In this document: in pieces, positions 25,870-38,600 of the stretch
Position numbering within the stretch: position 1 is the stretch's first letter
Layout: every line of letters begins with the position of its first letter
DNA from: Lepidurus packardi
Lineage: Eukaryota; Arthropoda; Branchiopoda; Notostraca; Triopsidae
DNA: 64,000 nucleotides
Assembly: GCA_023053545.1 (NCBI GenBank)
Contig: JAKZAN010000001.1
Location: 10,932,565 to 10,996,564, forward strand
Direction: 5' to 3'
The notes under the pieces: model-generated
Told to the model about the DNA's origin: nothing
The model's database searches: none
The model's input: the letters and a program-made list of their open reading frames with translations, nothing else
Position numbers and translations under genes: made by a program

Positions 25870-26830
25870 AGTTCATTCACAGGGGCCACCCCAAACCCAA
25901 ACCGTGCAATGCTCGCACATGAAAAAGAAGGGAAAAAAAGATGATATGCCTGGACTCGGCTGGCGATTCTTTCTTTCTTTGGCCCGGAGTGGACCATTAA
26001 AATCAATACGACTGCCTCTAACGAAGAGGCGCGAGAGTTCGGGCCGGCCCAGCTTCCCGCGTATGTATCCCTTCGTTGACTTGGCACCCACTTGCTCGGT
26101 TCTCCATAGTGCCCATAGTGCGCGGCTGTCGTCGTCTATAGAGCGCGCGGACCAAGTTAGCACGCCTTTGCGAAGCCTCGAGGGGGACAACGGCACCATC
26201 GGCAAAGGCAGAAGACGTCGTAGGGTGGCAAGACATTTGCCTTGCAAGTTGGCAACCTCCACAACTTTTCCCAATGCCCCATGGGAGGTTGGTACTGCGG
26301 CTGCTGCTCGGGATCCAGAAGCGAACAAAAAAGGGGTGGGAGCACGGGTGCTAAAACTCGGCGGGCGGGGAGGGAGGGAAGGTTCAAAAGGCATGCGTCG
26401 TTGATTGTTGAAAAATCGAACGTTAGGCCAGCCGTAGCCTTCACGTCTCGCTCTCTGTATGTATATATGGATGTATGCACCTCGCCTGCATCCTCTGAAG
26501 CTTCGCGCTGCCGCGAATATCGAATCCAAGCCGAGAATATAGAACAGGGTGGGTTTCGGAAGGTTTTACCGGCATCCGTGGGGTTTGGGAGCAAGTCTCC
26601 CGCCAAAGGAGAAACTTGCAGGCTTGCAGCGCCATTAAGAAGATGAAGGAATACGAGCTGGGCAGAGTGGGGTAGTGGGAGACAAGACAGGAAGGGAAGG
26701 TTTACTAAAAAAAGGAAGAAAAAGAAAAAAACGGGTCGTCGTCGACGTCGGTCCCCGCCTTCCCTCTTGACGCCGTGCCAGACTATTGGACGCTTGCGAC
26801 GCCCCGAGGCTTGGAAAAGCATTTTAAAAT
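25870..26830. other. GC-rich island about 3 kb upstream of nubbin exon 1
   Basis: This stretch is clearly more GC-rich than its flanks and has many undepleted CpG dinucleotides. It is open in several overlapping frames on both strands: minus 26822-26157 (221 codons), minus 26529-25873 and plus 25904-26404. None has recognisable domains or a consistent splice pattern, and overlapping open frames are expected where stop codons are rare. It may be a CpG-type promoter, enhancer or noncoding first exon for nubbin. I do not call a protein here. Confidence 0.4.
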
Positions 26831-27845
26831 GCCAACCACCCTCGTCGGTTGGGTTTCAACCCCTCCACACATGGTGCATAACACCTTCCTACTTTGCATT
26901 TTGATGCGACGGCAAACCGGCGACAACGTGTCTTTCTATTGGAATATTCAAGCACTTGCGCACTTTTGAAAACTTATGTAAAGCATTCAAATGCAGCGAT
27001 TTTTCGTCCAGCTCACCCAACATTTGAGGCACTTGGTGATATTCCATCTTTTCTATATATTTTCCAATTCAATTTACATTTTAATAAATCAATCAATTTC
27101 TTTTAGATATGATGAATAAAATAAAATAGATGTACATTAATATATAATTAACAGTCAAATTTCTTCTTCTGGAAGCAAGTCAAGGTTCAGTAAACTGTTG
27201 AAAAGGTGAAAAATGGCGCAGAAATAGTTTCGAGGAAATGCTGCGCCGTTACATTGCTGCAGTAAATACTGTAAGTAATGGAAATAATGCTACTTTTTAT
27301 TGTAAATAGAGTTTGCCGACTTGGGTCGTTCATGGATTCACGGATGGCATGGTGCTAATGGCAGGGGGCTCTCGTATATATTTTAAGCAAAAGCAGGCCT
27401 AAACAGGGTCGATGGCTTATCATTTGCCAGCGTGAGAAAAGCGAAGAAGCGATGGATAGATGGGGTGCGAGGGTGGCAGCAATTTTGTCTGACTGGCTCA
27501 GTCCATGTCGTTATATTTATATTATATCTATAATATCTCTATATCGCTCTCGATATCTGCCTCCCACAATGCAAATCATACTCACCCCCATTATCCTCCG
27601 TTTTGCCTTTACCTTTTATTTCCCTTCTCTTTATCTCTCTCTTTCTTTGCGTTTTCCCTCTATTTCTCTTTCTATTTGGTTTCTCCCTCTATACGTATCT
27701 AACTGCGTGGGCCTTCGGTTCTTTTATTCCAATTCCCCTGACCGTAGGGCTAACTTATTCGTTGTATGCGTAGTATATAGTACGGTTTTAGGTTAGGTAT
27801 AGTTGACAGGAAGAAAAGGTAGACTTTCTTTTGCGTTTTCCCTAT

Positions 27846-27849
<4 letters not shown>

Positions 27850-27887
<38 letters not shown>

Positions 27888-27896
27888 CTGGTCTTT
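27850..27896. repeat. Poly(G) run, 47 nt
   Basis: Uninterrupted G on the plus strand as given. It could form G-quadruplexes. Exact length is likely unreliable because such runs slip in sequencing and assembly. Confidence 0.8.
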
Positions 27897-28968
27897 TTTA
27901 GCCCTTTTTCTTGCTATTTCTGTTCCTTCTCTACAGTACCTCTACTGTACTTGTACTTTAGATTGGTATAGCGTACTATACTCGGTGTTCTAGACGAAAA
28001 GCGCACAATCAGAGCTCAGAACTGTCTGTTCAGTTCCATTGAATGCATAAAAGCGCTTGTGTAGGGCCGATCCGGGCTATTTTGGCTCGAGTGGACTTGC
28101 ACCAATTCTTTTCTCCCGTTTAGCCAACGGCCACACGGTTGTCGCTGGGCGCGCTCGGTTGGTTTCCACCAGTGTCAGCTCAGACTCTCGCAACACCGTC
28201 GAGTTTCGTTGCGTGGAGCAGTTTCAACGCTTGTTTTGTTTTACTTTTTAAGAAACAAGCGGTTGCTAAATGGGGAGCTGGTATAAACTACACCACTTTA
28301 AACAGCCAGTGGACTTGGGTGTACCCACTTATAGTGCTACAAGTGAATAAACTGGCGTAGGAGAGTCGCCAAAAAGGTATTCTAAAACAGTTTCCCACTT
28401 TTCGACACAGCGAAGAAGCGTGCTGTGCTGTCACACGGTGGAAAGCTTGTCACTCGGGGATTTTCAGTGTTGTGCAAAATTTACGTACTCGGGGATCCGG
28501 AATTTTCATTGTTGCATCGAGTGTCTTATCACTCCTCCAAGAAATATTCCGAGGCAGTTGATGATTGTGCGTCACTTTTTAGCTCTGCGGTTCGATTTTG
28601 TTGAGAAAAAGTTGGGCTTTTTAAATTTATTTATATTTTGACCGGCGTATTGCGTGCTAAACTTGCACAAACGCAGACTTCGGAGAAAGTATTCCGAAAA
28701 GGTAGCAACAATGAAAACCTATTCTGAAAAGCAAGCAATAGTGAATCTTTCAACAGTGAATCTTGCGCTTAAATCTTCTTATCCTTACCTTAGAGAAGTT
28801 ATTCATTACAAGTGACATAACGCGCATAGAATCAGATAGGCGTGGCTAACGCAAAAAAGCAAGAAAAAGAGGGCGGGTTAGTTTAGGCGTGAAGAGGGGA
28901 AAGGAGGCGGAGCGTACATGCATATATGTGTGTGTATATTGTACATGATTTTCTGTTGCCTTGGCGCT

Positions 28969-28996
28969 TATATAGAACAGATATAAGGCGTCATCC
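28969..28996 (+). promoter_or_regulatory. Candidate TATA box and initiator-like site upstream of nubbin exon 1
   Basis: TATATAG at 28969-28975 is followed by TCATCC at 28991-28996, roughly an arthropod initiator. The spacing of about 24 nt is shorter than the usual 28-32. It lies about 0.7 kb before the nubbin ATG, which would imply a 5' UTR of about 670 nt if transcription starts here. TATA-like strings are common in this AT-rich region, so this is only a candidate. Confidence 0.25.
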
Positions 28997-29263
28997 TGCC
29001 CCGAAAGGGGGCGCGCACACGACCGAAACCCATCACATCTCAGCCTCTCTTTTCCCTTGCCTAGCCCAGCACACCTCAGGTCATACGTGTCTCGCCTGCC
29101 GGCCAGGTAGCAAGCTAGCCAACTTTGGTCTCCTTATCCTTTTTACGTTGTGCTTGGGCTCTGTCGGCGTTTAGTCACTGAAGTTGAAGAGAAGCAGCAA
29201 GTCGGGGAGACAAAGTTTGTGCTAAGACAAGACTCTGAGACTCAGTTCCTAAACTGGCAAAGA

Positions 29264-29362
29264 GAAGAGTCCCCCCCCCCCCCCCTTTGCACATTTCAAA
29301 CTTAGCAAACAGAAGAGTCCCCTCTCTGTTCATTGTTGAAACTCGCAAAGTGAAGAGTCCCC
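29264..29362 (+). repeat. Three spaced copies of GAAGAGTCCCC upstream of nubbin
   Basis: The 11-mer occurs at 29264-29274, 29312-29322 and 29352-29362. Each copy is preceded by a similar AAACT(T)NGCAAA-like segment, giving a degenerate tandem unit of about 40-48 bp. The first copy runs into a poly(C) tract. The array sits 300-400 bp before the nubbin ATG, in the probable promoter or 5' UTR. Confidence 0.7.
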
Positions 29363-29668
29363 ACTTATGCTAGTTTTGCGCAACACTGAAAATCATCAAA
29401 AGTGACAAGCTTTTCTTTCTTGTGAGCAATTAAAGCTAATTAACAATACTTTCTGGATTAGTTTAAAAGAACAAATTCTACCCCGAAGTCGTTTCTTGTG
29501 TGGTGTTCTTGGAATATTTGGCAGCCAGTGGATTTGATGTGATGTAGTTTTGTATCAGAAAGCCGAACAAAAACTTGTTACGAAGTTCAGTGCAAGGGGT
29601 TGTATAGATTGCTCGTAAGGACGTACGTGTTAAAGTAAAAAGAAAAAAAAGGAAAGAAAAAAGTTCGA

Positions 29669-32600
29669 ATGCAAAACATCATGAAAAAGTTAGAGCATTA
29701 CGAGACCCATCACCACGCGTCTGGGTTGCAGGCCTTGCCGTTGAACACTCGTGGTAGTATGCCGGTGCCGAGCATGCAGATGCACGCCCACGCCGCTGCC
29801 GCAGCCGCTTTGCGGAACATGAACATGAATATGAACATGAACGTAGGGTTGCCGCATCCGAGCATGTTACCGGCCGCATTTAACGCGATGATGCCCATGT
29901 CCTTAGCCATGGCGAGCATCCCGGCGTTACAAGCGACTACCCACACCAGCAGTAGTAGTAATAACAGTCGGTACATTACCACGACGAGCTCGCAGACGAC
30001 GACGACCAACACCACTTCAAACCCAACTACCAATAACACCACGGCCTCCGTCGGGAGCTTTTCCGCTTCCGAGTCCGAAGACGAGCTCGACGATGATTGC
30101 AACAGCACGACCCTCTTGCATCGAACGATTCCCTCACCCATGGGTCCCCGCCAAGTCAAAGAATTCCAGCAACAACAGCTGCACTTGCAGCAGCGAATAA
30201 GTATAGAACGCGAACGAGAACGCATCTTGGATTTAGCTTCTTCTTATGGTGAGTCATTCTACGAATGAAATGTGTCTTCGAATCTTCTTTCAGGTCTTTT
30301 TTCGCTGGTTTCTTTGGTTTTCTTCGGTGTCGCATCGCTCTTTAAACTAAAGAAGTTGGAAAGAAGCAATTTCTTTGAGATTCTTGGGGGTTTCTTGAGG
30401 GGAAAGGGAAGAAGGCGTCCACACGAGTAGGGATTAACTATTCAAACAGATTAAGCGCCTTTTCGTAAGGACTATCATTGGTTTTATCGATCGTGGACTA
30501 TTGCAGACGTTCTCTGGTTTCAAATCACTCCGGTGATGGTAATAAAGGGAATTTGTATTCTGGTTCTTTACCGCGTCGCAGAGTTAAAGAAGAGGAGGGT
30601 ACAGTGGTGAGACCTTCCAAAAGTGACCGATTCTCACCTGCAACAGGTGCTACGCCTTGAACACCTCCGAAAATTCCTTGAATGTCTCCTATCGGCGTTT
30701 GAGGGTTTAATTAGGCACGGGGAAACGCATGCAAAAAGGGTTGCTACCCTTTTTCGGAAAAGAAAATTTTATTTAAGAGACAAAAATTATACAAAAATTA
30801 ACGATTTTGTCGGGGAAGGAGAGGGGAGCTTTGGATTTGTATACGACTTGGAAGGATATGCATGCTGGGTATTATATAGCCTGTAAATGGCCTGATTTAT
30901 TGCTGCTATTGAGTCACGCCATCATCTCGGGAAACAAAACCTTGTTGCCTGTGTGTGGTATCGAGAGCACACGCGAGTGCAATGCAGTCCAGGCGGCTTT
31001 TTATTGGGTCCACACAAAAAAGTTTATCCATATCACTCGGAAGTCCATCTAAGAACAGGAAATAGGGATTTTTGTTTATTTTCTTCATTATTTATTTATT
31101 TTTCTTATTTTCTTCCTCCAAATTTCTATTGTTTTTTCGTTATGGAGAATAAGGACTTCAGACAGTCATGAGGAATAGGACTATGGAGTCGTCACGTGGT
31201 AGGAGACAATGTGATGTGTGTTAATGGAGTCTTGGTTAGGTTAGCAGGCTTTTTTAAAGCGCGAGATTTTTTTATTTTTTTTTTGCCTGAAATATAGGCG
31301 GGTTGCATTATCCGAGTGCGGAATTATTGGCCCGTGTCATTGGTTCGTGATATGAGACCGTGTAGTGTTGTACAGGGATGTGTCGGTGCCATGGTCCAGT
31401 ATTTTTTCATTAATTTTTACGGTATCCCAAATTTCTTTTTTTTTCTTTTGTTATACCCACTTTCTTTCGCCTTTTCTTTTTTTTTCTTTGACGGGCTGGC
31501 CTTTGAACCGCGTATTCCTAAGTCAGTCGGCAACCACATTTCTAATGAAAGACTGATGGGTTTTGTTCTTCTAACGTTTCACTGTTTTTTGGTGGAGGGG
31601 ATGCCCTTTCCTGTTATTTGCCCCCAAACCAGCCTTACTGAAAGAAAAAAATAGAGAAGAAGAGGTGTGAAGTTGTACCTGAAAAGGAGGGCAAAAACAC
31701 GTATATTGCCTGTCATTTGCTGACTACCGGCTTTCGTCAAGATGGCAACTCGTGTTGACTTTTCAACTTGAGCTATTGTGCTGGTCCTATACTCACTATC
31801 GGCAAAGGGTCAATTGCGTTTTTAAGTGCAGTAGTGGTAAAGGAATCAAGTTTTTTGGGGGGCTTGCGAAATAATTCAAAGAAATCCAAACGAGTTTTCG
31901 ATGGGAAGTTAATGGAAAACCTATTGATGATAGGTGATCGACTATTAACAAAAGAAAAGAAACACTCGTCAGGGCTATAACGTTTAATGTGGAACAAAAG
32001 ACATCAGAAAGTCTTCTATTTCTGACACTTCGCAAATCGCCTTCCGTTAAGTATGATTGCTTTCTTAAGCGTAAGAATAACGTATTTGTAATGGTTAAAT
32101 AGCGAAGAGAAGAGTCTAAAGTAAGATTACTGCCATAAGATGCCAACAGTTTGATAAACTTAAAGCAAAGTTTGGAGTTTGAGTGCTTTTTAGAGCGTTA
32201 GATTAACGAAGAGAATAGTACTTTAAAGAAATGTGTTAAAACGAAAATGTGTTAAAAAATTGTGTTAAAACGCTGAGAATAGTCTTTGGAGTAGTATCAC
32301 TGCCATAATATGCAAATAGTTTTATAAACTTAAAGCAAAGTTTGGAGTTTGAGTGCTTTTTAAGCGTTAGATTAACGAAGGTCTTTAAAGTACTATTACT
32401 GCCAGAATGTGTATTGCTGGCTTGGAGCTAAATTTGGAGTGGGTTCTTTAAGTTTAAGTTGGAGTTGAGTTGGAGTCTCGAGTCGAGTTTGGGCATGAAA
32501 CGTTTGGTTTTCGATTTTCCTCCACTTTGGGTTGCAGTTTTACGGAATATGGACAACTCTTTGCAGGGAACTATAGAACATGACACGAGTACAAGAATTT

Positions 32601-35600
32601 TGGAAATAAAATGCCACTTGTAGCCTGGTTTACCTCACTTTGTGTCGTGCAAGTTGTTGGGTTGTGTTTTTGGCTGAAAAGAGATAGTTTCCAAATGCTT
32701 GTACAGTATCTTGTATGTGTATACATCCCTTTGGTGGCATTTCCCTTCCCCGATTTTCAATCCATGTTTGATCTTCTTTGGTGGCTGACGCGTACAAGTT
32801 TGCAGCTTAAGTTCCCATAACTTTGGCTAGAAAAGATCGGTTCACTTTGCTTTTCATCCTGAATCTCATCCCTGTGCCGTTTCGGTTCTCTCTTGACTGT
32901 ATAAACTGTGTAATGTGACGACTTGGTCTGCTTAATTTGAACTGAACGTTATCACCAGTGTCTGTTAGTGTGGAACGCCAGGGAGCTCCATCTCTTTCAT
33001 GGTTGGAGTGAGCAAGGAGAAGCCTTTCATTCTTGCAAGCCACCGCAAAGCGCGGCATTCGAACAAATTTTGAGTTAACGAACACTGCAATCGGATGCTT
33101 AATGTGTAGAGAGCGTTATCACCAGTTTGGTTAGCGCTATTTTTCATTGTTGGAGCAAGGAGAAACATTTCATTTTTGCAAGCGAACGCAAAGGGTGGCA
33201 AGCGAACAAATTTGAGTTAGCGAACAAAATGGGACGTTTGGTGGGAAAATAGAATAGAAGCATGCGTGAAACATGAAGTGATCATAAGCGAATGAACTGT
33301 ATTGTATATGGCACAGGATTTGCTATGGCGGTTACAACTTTGGACTTGTTTTCTACTGCACCGTTTGCATATTCTGCATATTCATAGCCACGAAACTCTT
33401 GAGTTTGAAGCCCTTGTTTCTTTGAAGCATGCAACCTGAGCCGAAATAGTTTTTCAGGGGGGAGGGATAGCGTTAGGAAAGTCCTGGATATAACGGAAAA
33501 GAAACAAGTCAAGTCGAGTTTTTCTTCTTTTACCGAGAGGGATGAGAGCTCACGAGCTATACTCCTGGCTTCCCGCAATTAACGGAGGGCACATTCAAAA
33601 GACACGTCTTGTTTTAATTTTGGGGCCACAGCGCATAACAATTGAGTGACGGGAGCCGAGTTTTCAAGTTTTGTGTTATAACTCTCATGGATTACTCTTT
33701 CAAGCGTCTGGCACGGTTAGCAGGTAAACAAATCCATTCCCGGAGCTTTTGAAAGTTTTCATTCTTGTGCGTCAATGGCGAACGTTTTTCGAGAAGCCGT
33801 TGGGTACGACCAAACTAAACCTTTTAGAAGGGTTGCTAAAACGTTCGATTCTCCCTTTCTACCTTGTTTCTGTGGTTGGGCGCCGTCACTGTATGGTGAT
33901 CCGAACCGACTACACCAGTTTCGTCCAGGACGCTCAATTTTTTTCACTGTTGAAGCTTTTCATTCTTGCAAGCCAACCAACCAGCGTTCAAGATTTTCCT
34001 TTGCTGGAGCAACAATAGCACGAGTTTTGTTAGATCCATTCAGCCAATGCTGCGCTAACAAGTTTTGGAGCGCGTTGAATATCTTATTTTTTATTTTTAA
34101 AAAACTCAAAAGAAAAAGGGGGAGGGTGTTACGGCACGCGCCTTTGAAATCGCTGACATTGTCATGTAGAAACTTTTTATTCCTTTTTTTAAGTCATGCG
34201 CTGGCTGGCCGTGCTAAATTGTCACGCCACGCTATGGAGATTGCCAGCTGCCTTCAGTAAAGATTTTTTTTATCCCTTCGCCCTGGGTAACGGGTTATTC
34301 AAAAGGGGTGTCATAGACACGTGGAAGGGGTTATTCCCGTTTTCAATCACAGCCTCTTTACATGCCCAGATCACCCTCCGTATAAACTACCCCTTTCATA
34401 GAGCATCAGGCCAGTATAAAAAAAATACCTTTAATCTGTCGTGTTCAACATTGTAACCGATAAATGATTATATCACATCTACACGTATAGTACCAGTAGC
34501 AGGAGCGCGGCATTAAGTCAACCCCTTTTGCGTGGTTAAGGGTAACGTGCTCCCTCGGATCAGGCTGAAAAGGGGTTAAGTCACATGCACATAACAATCA
34601 CAGCGCGGCATCCCCACACGTCACCCCTTTCTCTCGTTTTTGGGCCTTGACCCCAGCCACTTTGGCATTTTGTATACTCAATAACCCTGTCGCATCTTGT
34701 CTCACCCCTTTTAGGAGGGGTTTTGTATTCAACCCCTACTGTTTTGGGTGTTACAGTATGTATGTACAGTATGCAAAGGGATGAATAATCGTAAAAAAAG
34801 AAAGAAAAAAAACAGATTGACTGGCAAATTCGCTGTGAAGGGGAAGGAAACCGAAAGGGGTTGCGTCAACAGAGCTTGCATAGTGACCTCATTATGATGT
34901 GATTACATGGTTAAGCTGAGAAGGCAAAAAAAGGATGCTCTAGTCAAGAGGGTTGGGAAAAAATGAATAGAAGAGAAAAAAATTGTTTGGGGAGTCTTTT
35001 ACTTGCTCATTTGGTGGTAGCGGACCTTCTCCTCATTTCCATAATTTGAAGGGGTAGATATTTTGGCGCGCTAATGAAGCAACGGGTAAATGAAGTAAAT
35101 AATGAGTCGAACTTTGAAACGTACCGCTTTGTGTATACCCCCTGTTGCATTGCGTGGCTGGTGGTTTTGGAAAAAAACACGAAAACTTGTGGATTGTGTG
35201 CAAGTGTACTTTGGGGAAAGAAGTAATGGGGTTCATTAGCTGTTAGTTTCCTAGACTAGCAATGACGCTATCAGCATTTTTTATTATTTTTTTTTATTAC
35301 GAAAAGTCGCACTTTTTTGGTCTTCGCCCTACATTGCTTTGGCAAGAGGTAAAAAGTCAACAAGAAACCCAAATTCGGAGAACTTAACGAAGTTAGAACG
35401 TTTCTATGGCCACGCGCTTGTCCTTAAGACCGGACATGGGCCTCAAACACGATCAACTAGCCTGATGCTGTGGGTTAGTTAAGTTGAAACAAGAAAACTA
35501 AGGGGGAGAAAAGACTTTTCTTTTCTCTTTTTTTTTAGAGGCCTTTGGTCGACAATTGAATTGGTGTTCCAGGTATTGGATTCTGGGCTCTATGTTCTCC

Positions 35601-38600
35601 TAATCCAACGCACTTGTCTGTGGGGTAGGCAAGATTAAGAAAATATAAAGGCTTTTCACGCAAGTTGTAAGTTAGGGAAGGTGGACTGGACTGTTGGGGA
35701 ATGAATGAATGTGCGTGTGTGTTAGTAGACTGATAAGCACAAGTCATAGTTTCAGGACAAGGCAGGGGGTACAAGGATGGGCGAGAAGAGAATGTACGCG
35801 TCGTCTCTGTTGTAATGGACGTAGATTGACCAGTTTCCCCTTTTTGCTTATAAGATTGAATAGGTCAATTCGTTTTGGTTGTGTTGGCCGAAGCGAGATA
35901 ACATCCAGCCTCGCACCAACGCGTCCAGGTCGATGTAGGGGAATATGATAAAGACCTCTCTCTGGTCAAGCTCAGCCTTCTTGCGTTTACCCCACTCTTT
36001 CTTTCTCCATTAACCTTATTATCTTATGGGCGGCGAGAACAAACTATGCAAGGCAGCATTTATCTTTGATAGGGCTTACGCAACGTAATATGTATCTTGC
36101 GAGGTGAAGGAGCTAGCTTCATTCTCCAGAAGAGTGAAGCTACCAGCGTTTTCCCTAAAGGTCAGTCAAGGGACCCCTAGCCTTACTTGGGCCTGCTTGC
36201 GAATGGAGCCTAAAGTATTGCAACAATGAATAGTTAACATTACTTAACATGGGACCCCAGCCTATTCGCGTTCCCAAACCGCGACTCGCCGTGTTCACTC
36301 CAGTTTGGTGTTACTTTCCTGGTTAAGCCTTCTTTCGGAACCGAATAGTAACTTGTATTTACGGTTACGTTGAACGATCAGCTGAGCCGAATGTGTAATG
36401 CAAACGGAGCTTACAAAATTGCAACAATGAATAGTTACCATGGGACTCGTAGCGTTTCTTCGGCCTGCATGCGGGTGGAGCCCACAATATTGCAACAGTG
36501 AATAGTTAGCATCCCTAGCATATTTACGTTCCTAAACCGCGACTCGTCGTGTTACTCCGGTTTGATGTTACTTCGCTCGGTTAAGCGTTTTTTTGGGACC
36601 GCCGAGTAGACTGCGTTCAGTTGGGTCCGAACGAATTTTGTGTTGAACGATCAGCCGAGCCGAAAGTTTGATAGGAAATGTGAATATTGGCATGTTTGCA
36701 CAGATGGGCAGGGAGAAATTTCCATCTCGTGTGCATGGTGAGGCGAAAAAGATAGACTTTTATGACATTTGCTTTGGTTTTGGATGCATTCTTAGCCTGG
36801 AGCGAAGGCAAAGCACAGCAACCAGTGCTTAATTTAGGATTCCGTGGAGTTTCAAGAGTAAACGGATGAGGGAGCAGCATAGGGAATAAAGCTCTATGGG
36901 ATGGGTGCATAACTTTGTTTGAAGTTTTTCTTTTTTATCTGAAAGTGGGGCTTGGAAGGAAAGCAAGATATCTAGTCGACTGACCACGATGCTCATCTTT
37001 TTATGCCCCAAACCCTTCGAAAAGCAACTCTTAAAAACGATAAGAGCCAGACGATTTGTTCTGATCGCCCCTTTCTTCTTTTCCCCTCTTTTTTCGCTCT
37101 CCGTGCTCCTAAAGTTGGGGGCATTTCAATTATATTGGTCAGGAAAGCTTTCAGGCATGCATTAAGTTTGCATAATTCGTTTTGAGGTACCATGCGGCAA
37201 TTTCCCAGAAGAATTTTTGGACAAGAAATCGTTTAGGGGAACATGGAAGGGACGAGTCTGTCTAAATTAATAAAGGAATATGGAATATAGAGAACTCTTT
37301 CTGGCAATTAGGCTTAACCGATCTAGTAAGGTTAAATCCAACAAATTTAGCACCTGTGCATACAGGTCAATAATAAGCGTTGGAATCGCCCTGTCGCATT
37401 TACGGTCTTCTTCCCTGTCATGTTTCTGTGGCTTTGTATAAGCGAGGAAGAGAGACAGAGAGAGACACTTGTGTATATACTTGACTAAATATTAATTAAG
37501 CCTTCGTGACCGACCCCATGCATCAGGTTCTTGTGGAGACGTAAAATTCAACTTGAACGGTGGCGAGAGAGAACAGAGAGATAAAAGCGCTGTCATAAAA
37601 AGACTGTATAGATGTGGCGAGCTATAAACTGCATGGCTTGCGGAGAAGCAAAGGCGACGAGATTAGTGCGTTGTTATTTATGTCTGGTATGCAATTATGC
37701 TCAATGAGTTCGGCGTCGTCCTTGATGTTGCATTTCCTCCTTCTATTGTCTCCATCCTCTTTGATTCAGATATCACACAATGGCCCCAATCCTGTGCCTT
37801 TTCATTTTTCCAAGACTGGCCCTTACTTCACTTTGCCCTATCTAGCCGCTTAATTCAGTCCTTTTTCTTCTTTTTTTCTTTTATTTTTCTTGGCTCTCAA
37901 TTTAATTAACATAAAACTGGGTACAGTAACTTGGTACAATAAGAAAGAAGTTCACTCCAAAGAACTTCAATAAGAAAGAAGGGAAAGCATATATTTGAGA
38001 AAAAAAAAACATATTTATACGTTTAAGACAGATATGCCAAGTGTTGAATGACCAGCAGTCCTTTGGGGAATTACAGTTATGGCTATTTTCTTTATCTCGT
38101 TGTGAGGCGAAAAGCTACTGGGTAACATACGTACAGTGGAGTCACAAACATACACATGCACTCAGCGTGAGGAAAGTTCACGTGCTTGTGGGCCATAAAA
38201 TGAGGAAGCCAGGATAACCTGGGCTTGCGGCTTGTTTGGCTGTATTGTATTCGGTGGCAACCTTACGATTCTAACTCAATTGTGGAAACCTGGGATCTTA
38301 TAGTGCAATCCCAATCCAAGGTTTCTGCTTTTTTTTTTGCTTTTTTGTTCTTCCCCTATGGTTCAGAACAGGCCACAAAGACAGCTTTGGCTGATGGGGA
38401 ATAAACGGTGAAACGAGAAGAAGGAAAGAAATGTAGCCTTATTGGTGCTTGTAAGTGCGTGGTAGTTTGTGAAGTTGCCAGGTTCGTCATGCAATCTCAC
38501 GAGACATAGTTCTCAAAGCTTTCTTTCCACATAGATATGCTACCGAAGTATCGTATAAAGATCGTCTTGAAATATTTGGTATCGCTATGTGCTAGAGAAA

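Larger units (their letters stand above)
26831..29263. other. Noncoding stretch upstream of nubbin with 47-nt G-run
   Basis: Holds the G-run at 27850-27896 and several CAACARTGAA/TTCAYTGTTG cores between 28461 and 28760 (28505, 28706, 28751, plus a CAACACTGAA variant at 28461-28472). Pyrimidine-rich CTCT tracts lie near 27600-27690. Likely includes regulatory DNA of nubbin. Confidence 0.5.

Noticed and set aside
25873-26822. Three long overlapping open frames (166-221 codons) on both strands as possible genes
   Set aside because: They overlap in competing frames within a GC-rich block, show low-complexity translation and no domains, and lack clear splice partners. Reported as a GC-rich island instead.
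1-29668. Autonomous transposon coding regions (reverse transcriptase, transposase, Rep/helicase)
   Set aside because: No open frame with such motifs was found on either strand; only short noncoding repeat copies are present.
29710-30225. 171-codon minus-strand open frame opposite nubbin exon 1
   Set aside because: Cys/Ser/Val-rich low-complexity translation of the antisense of repetitive Asn/Thr/Ser/Met codons in exon 1.
31316-31654. 112-codon Phe-rich frame in nubbin intron 1
   Set aside because: Mostly translation of poly(T) tracts; no domain and no exon-like boundaries.
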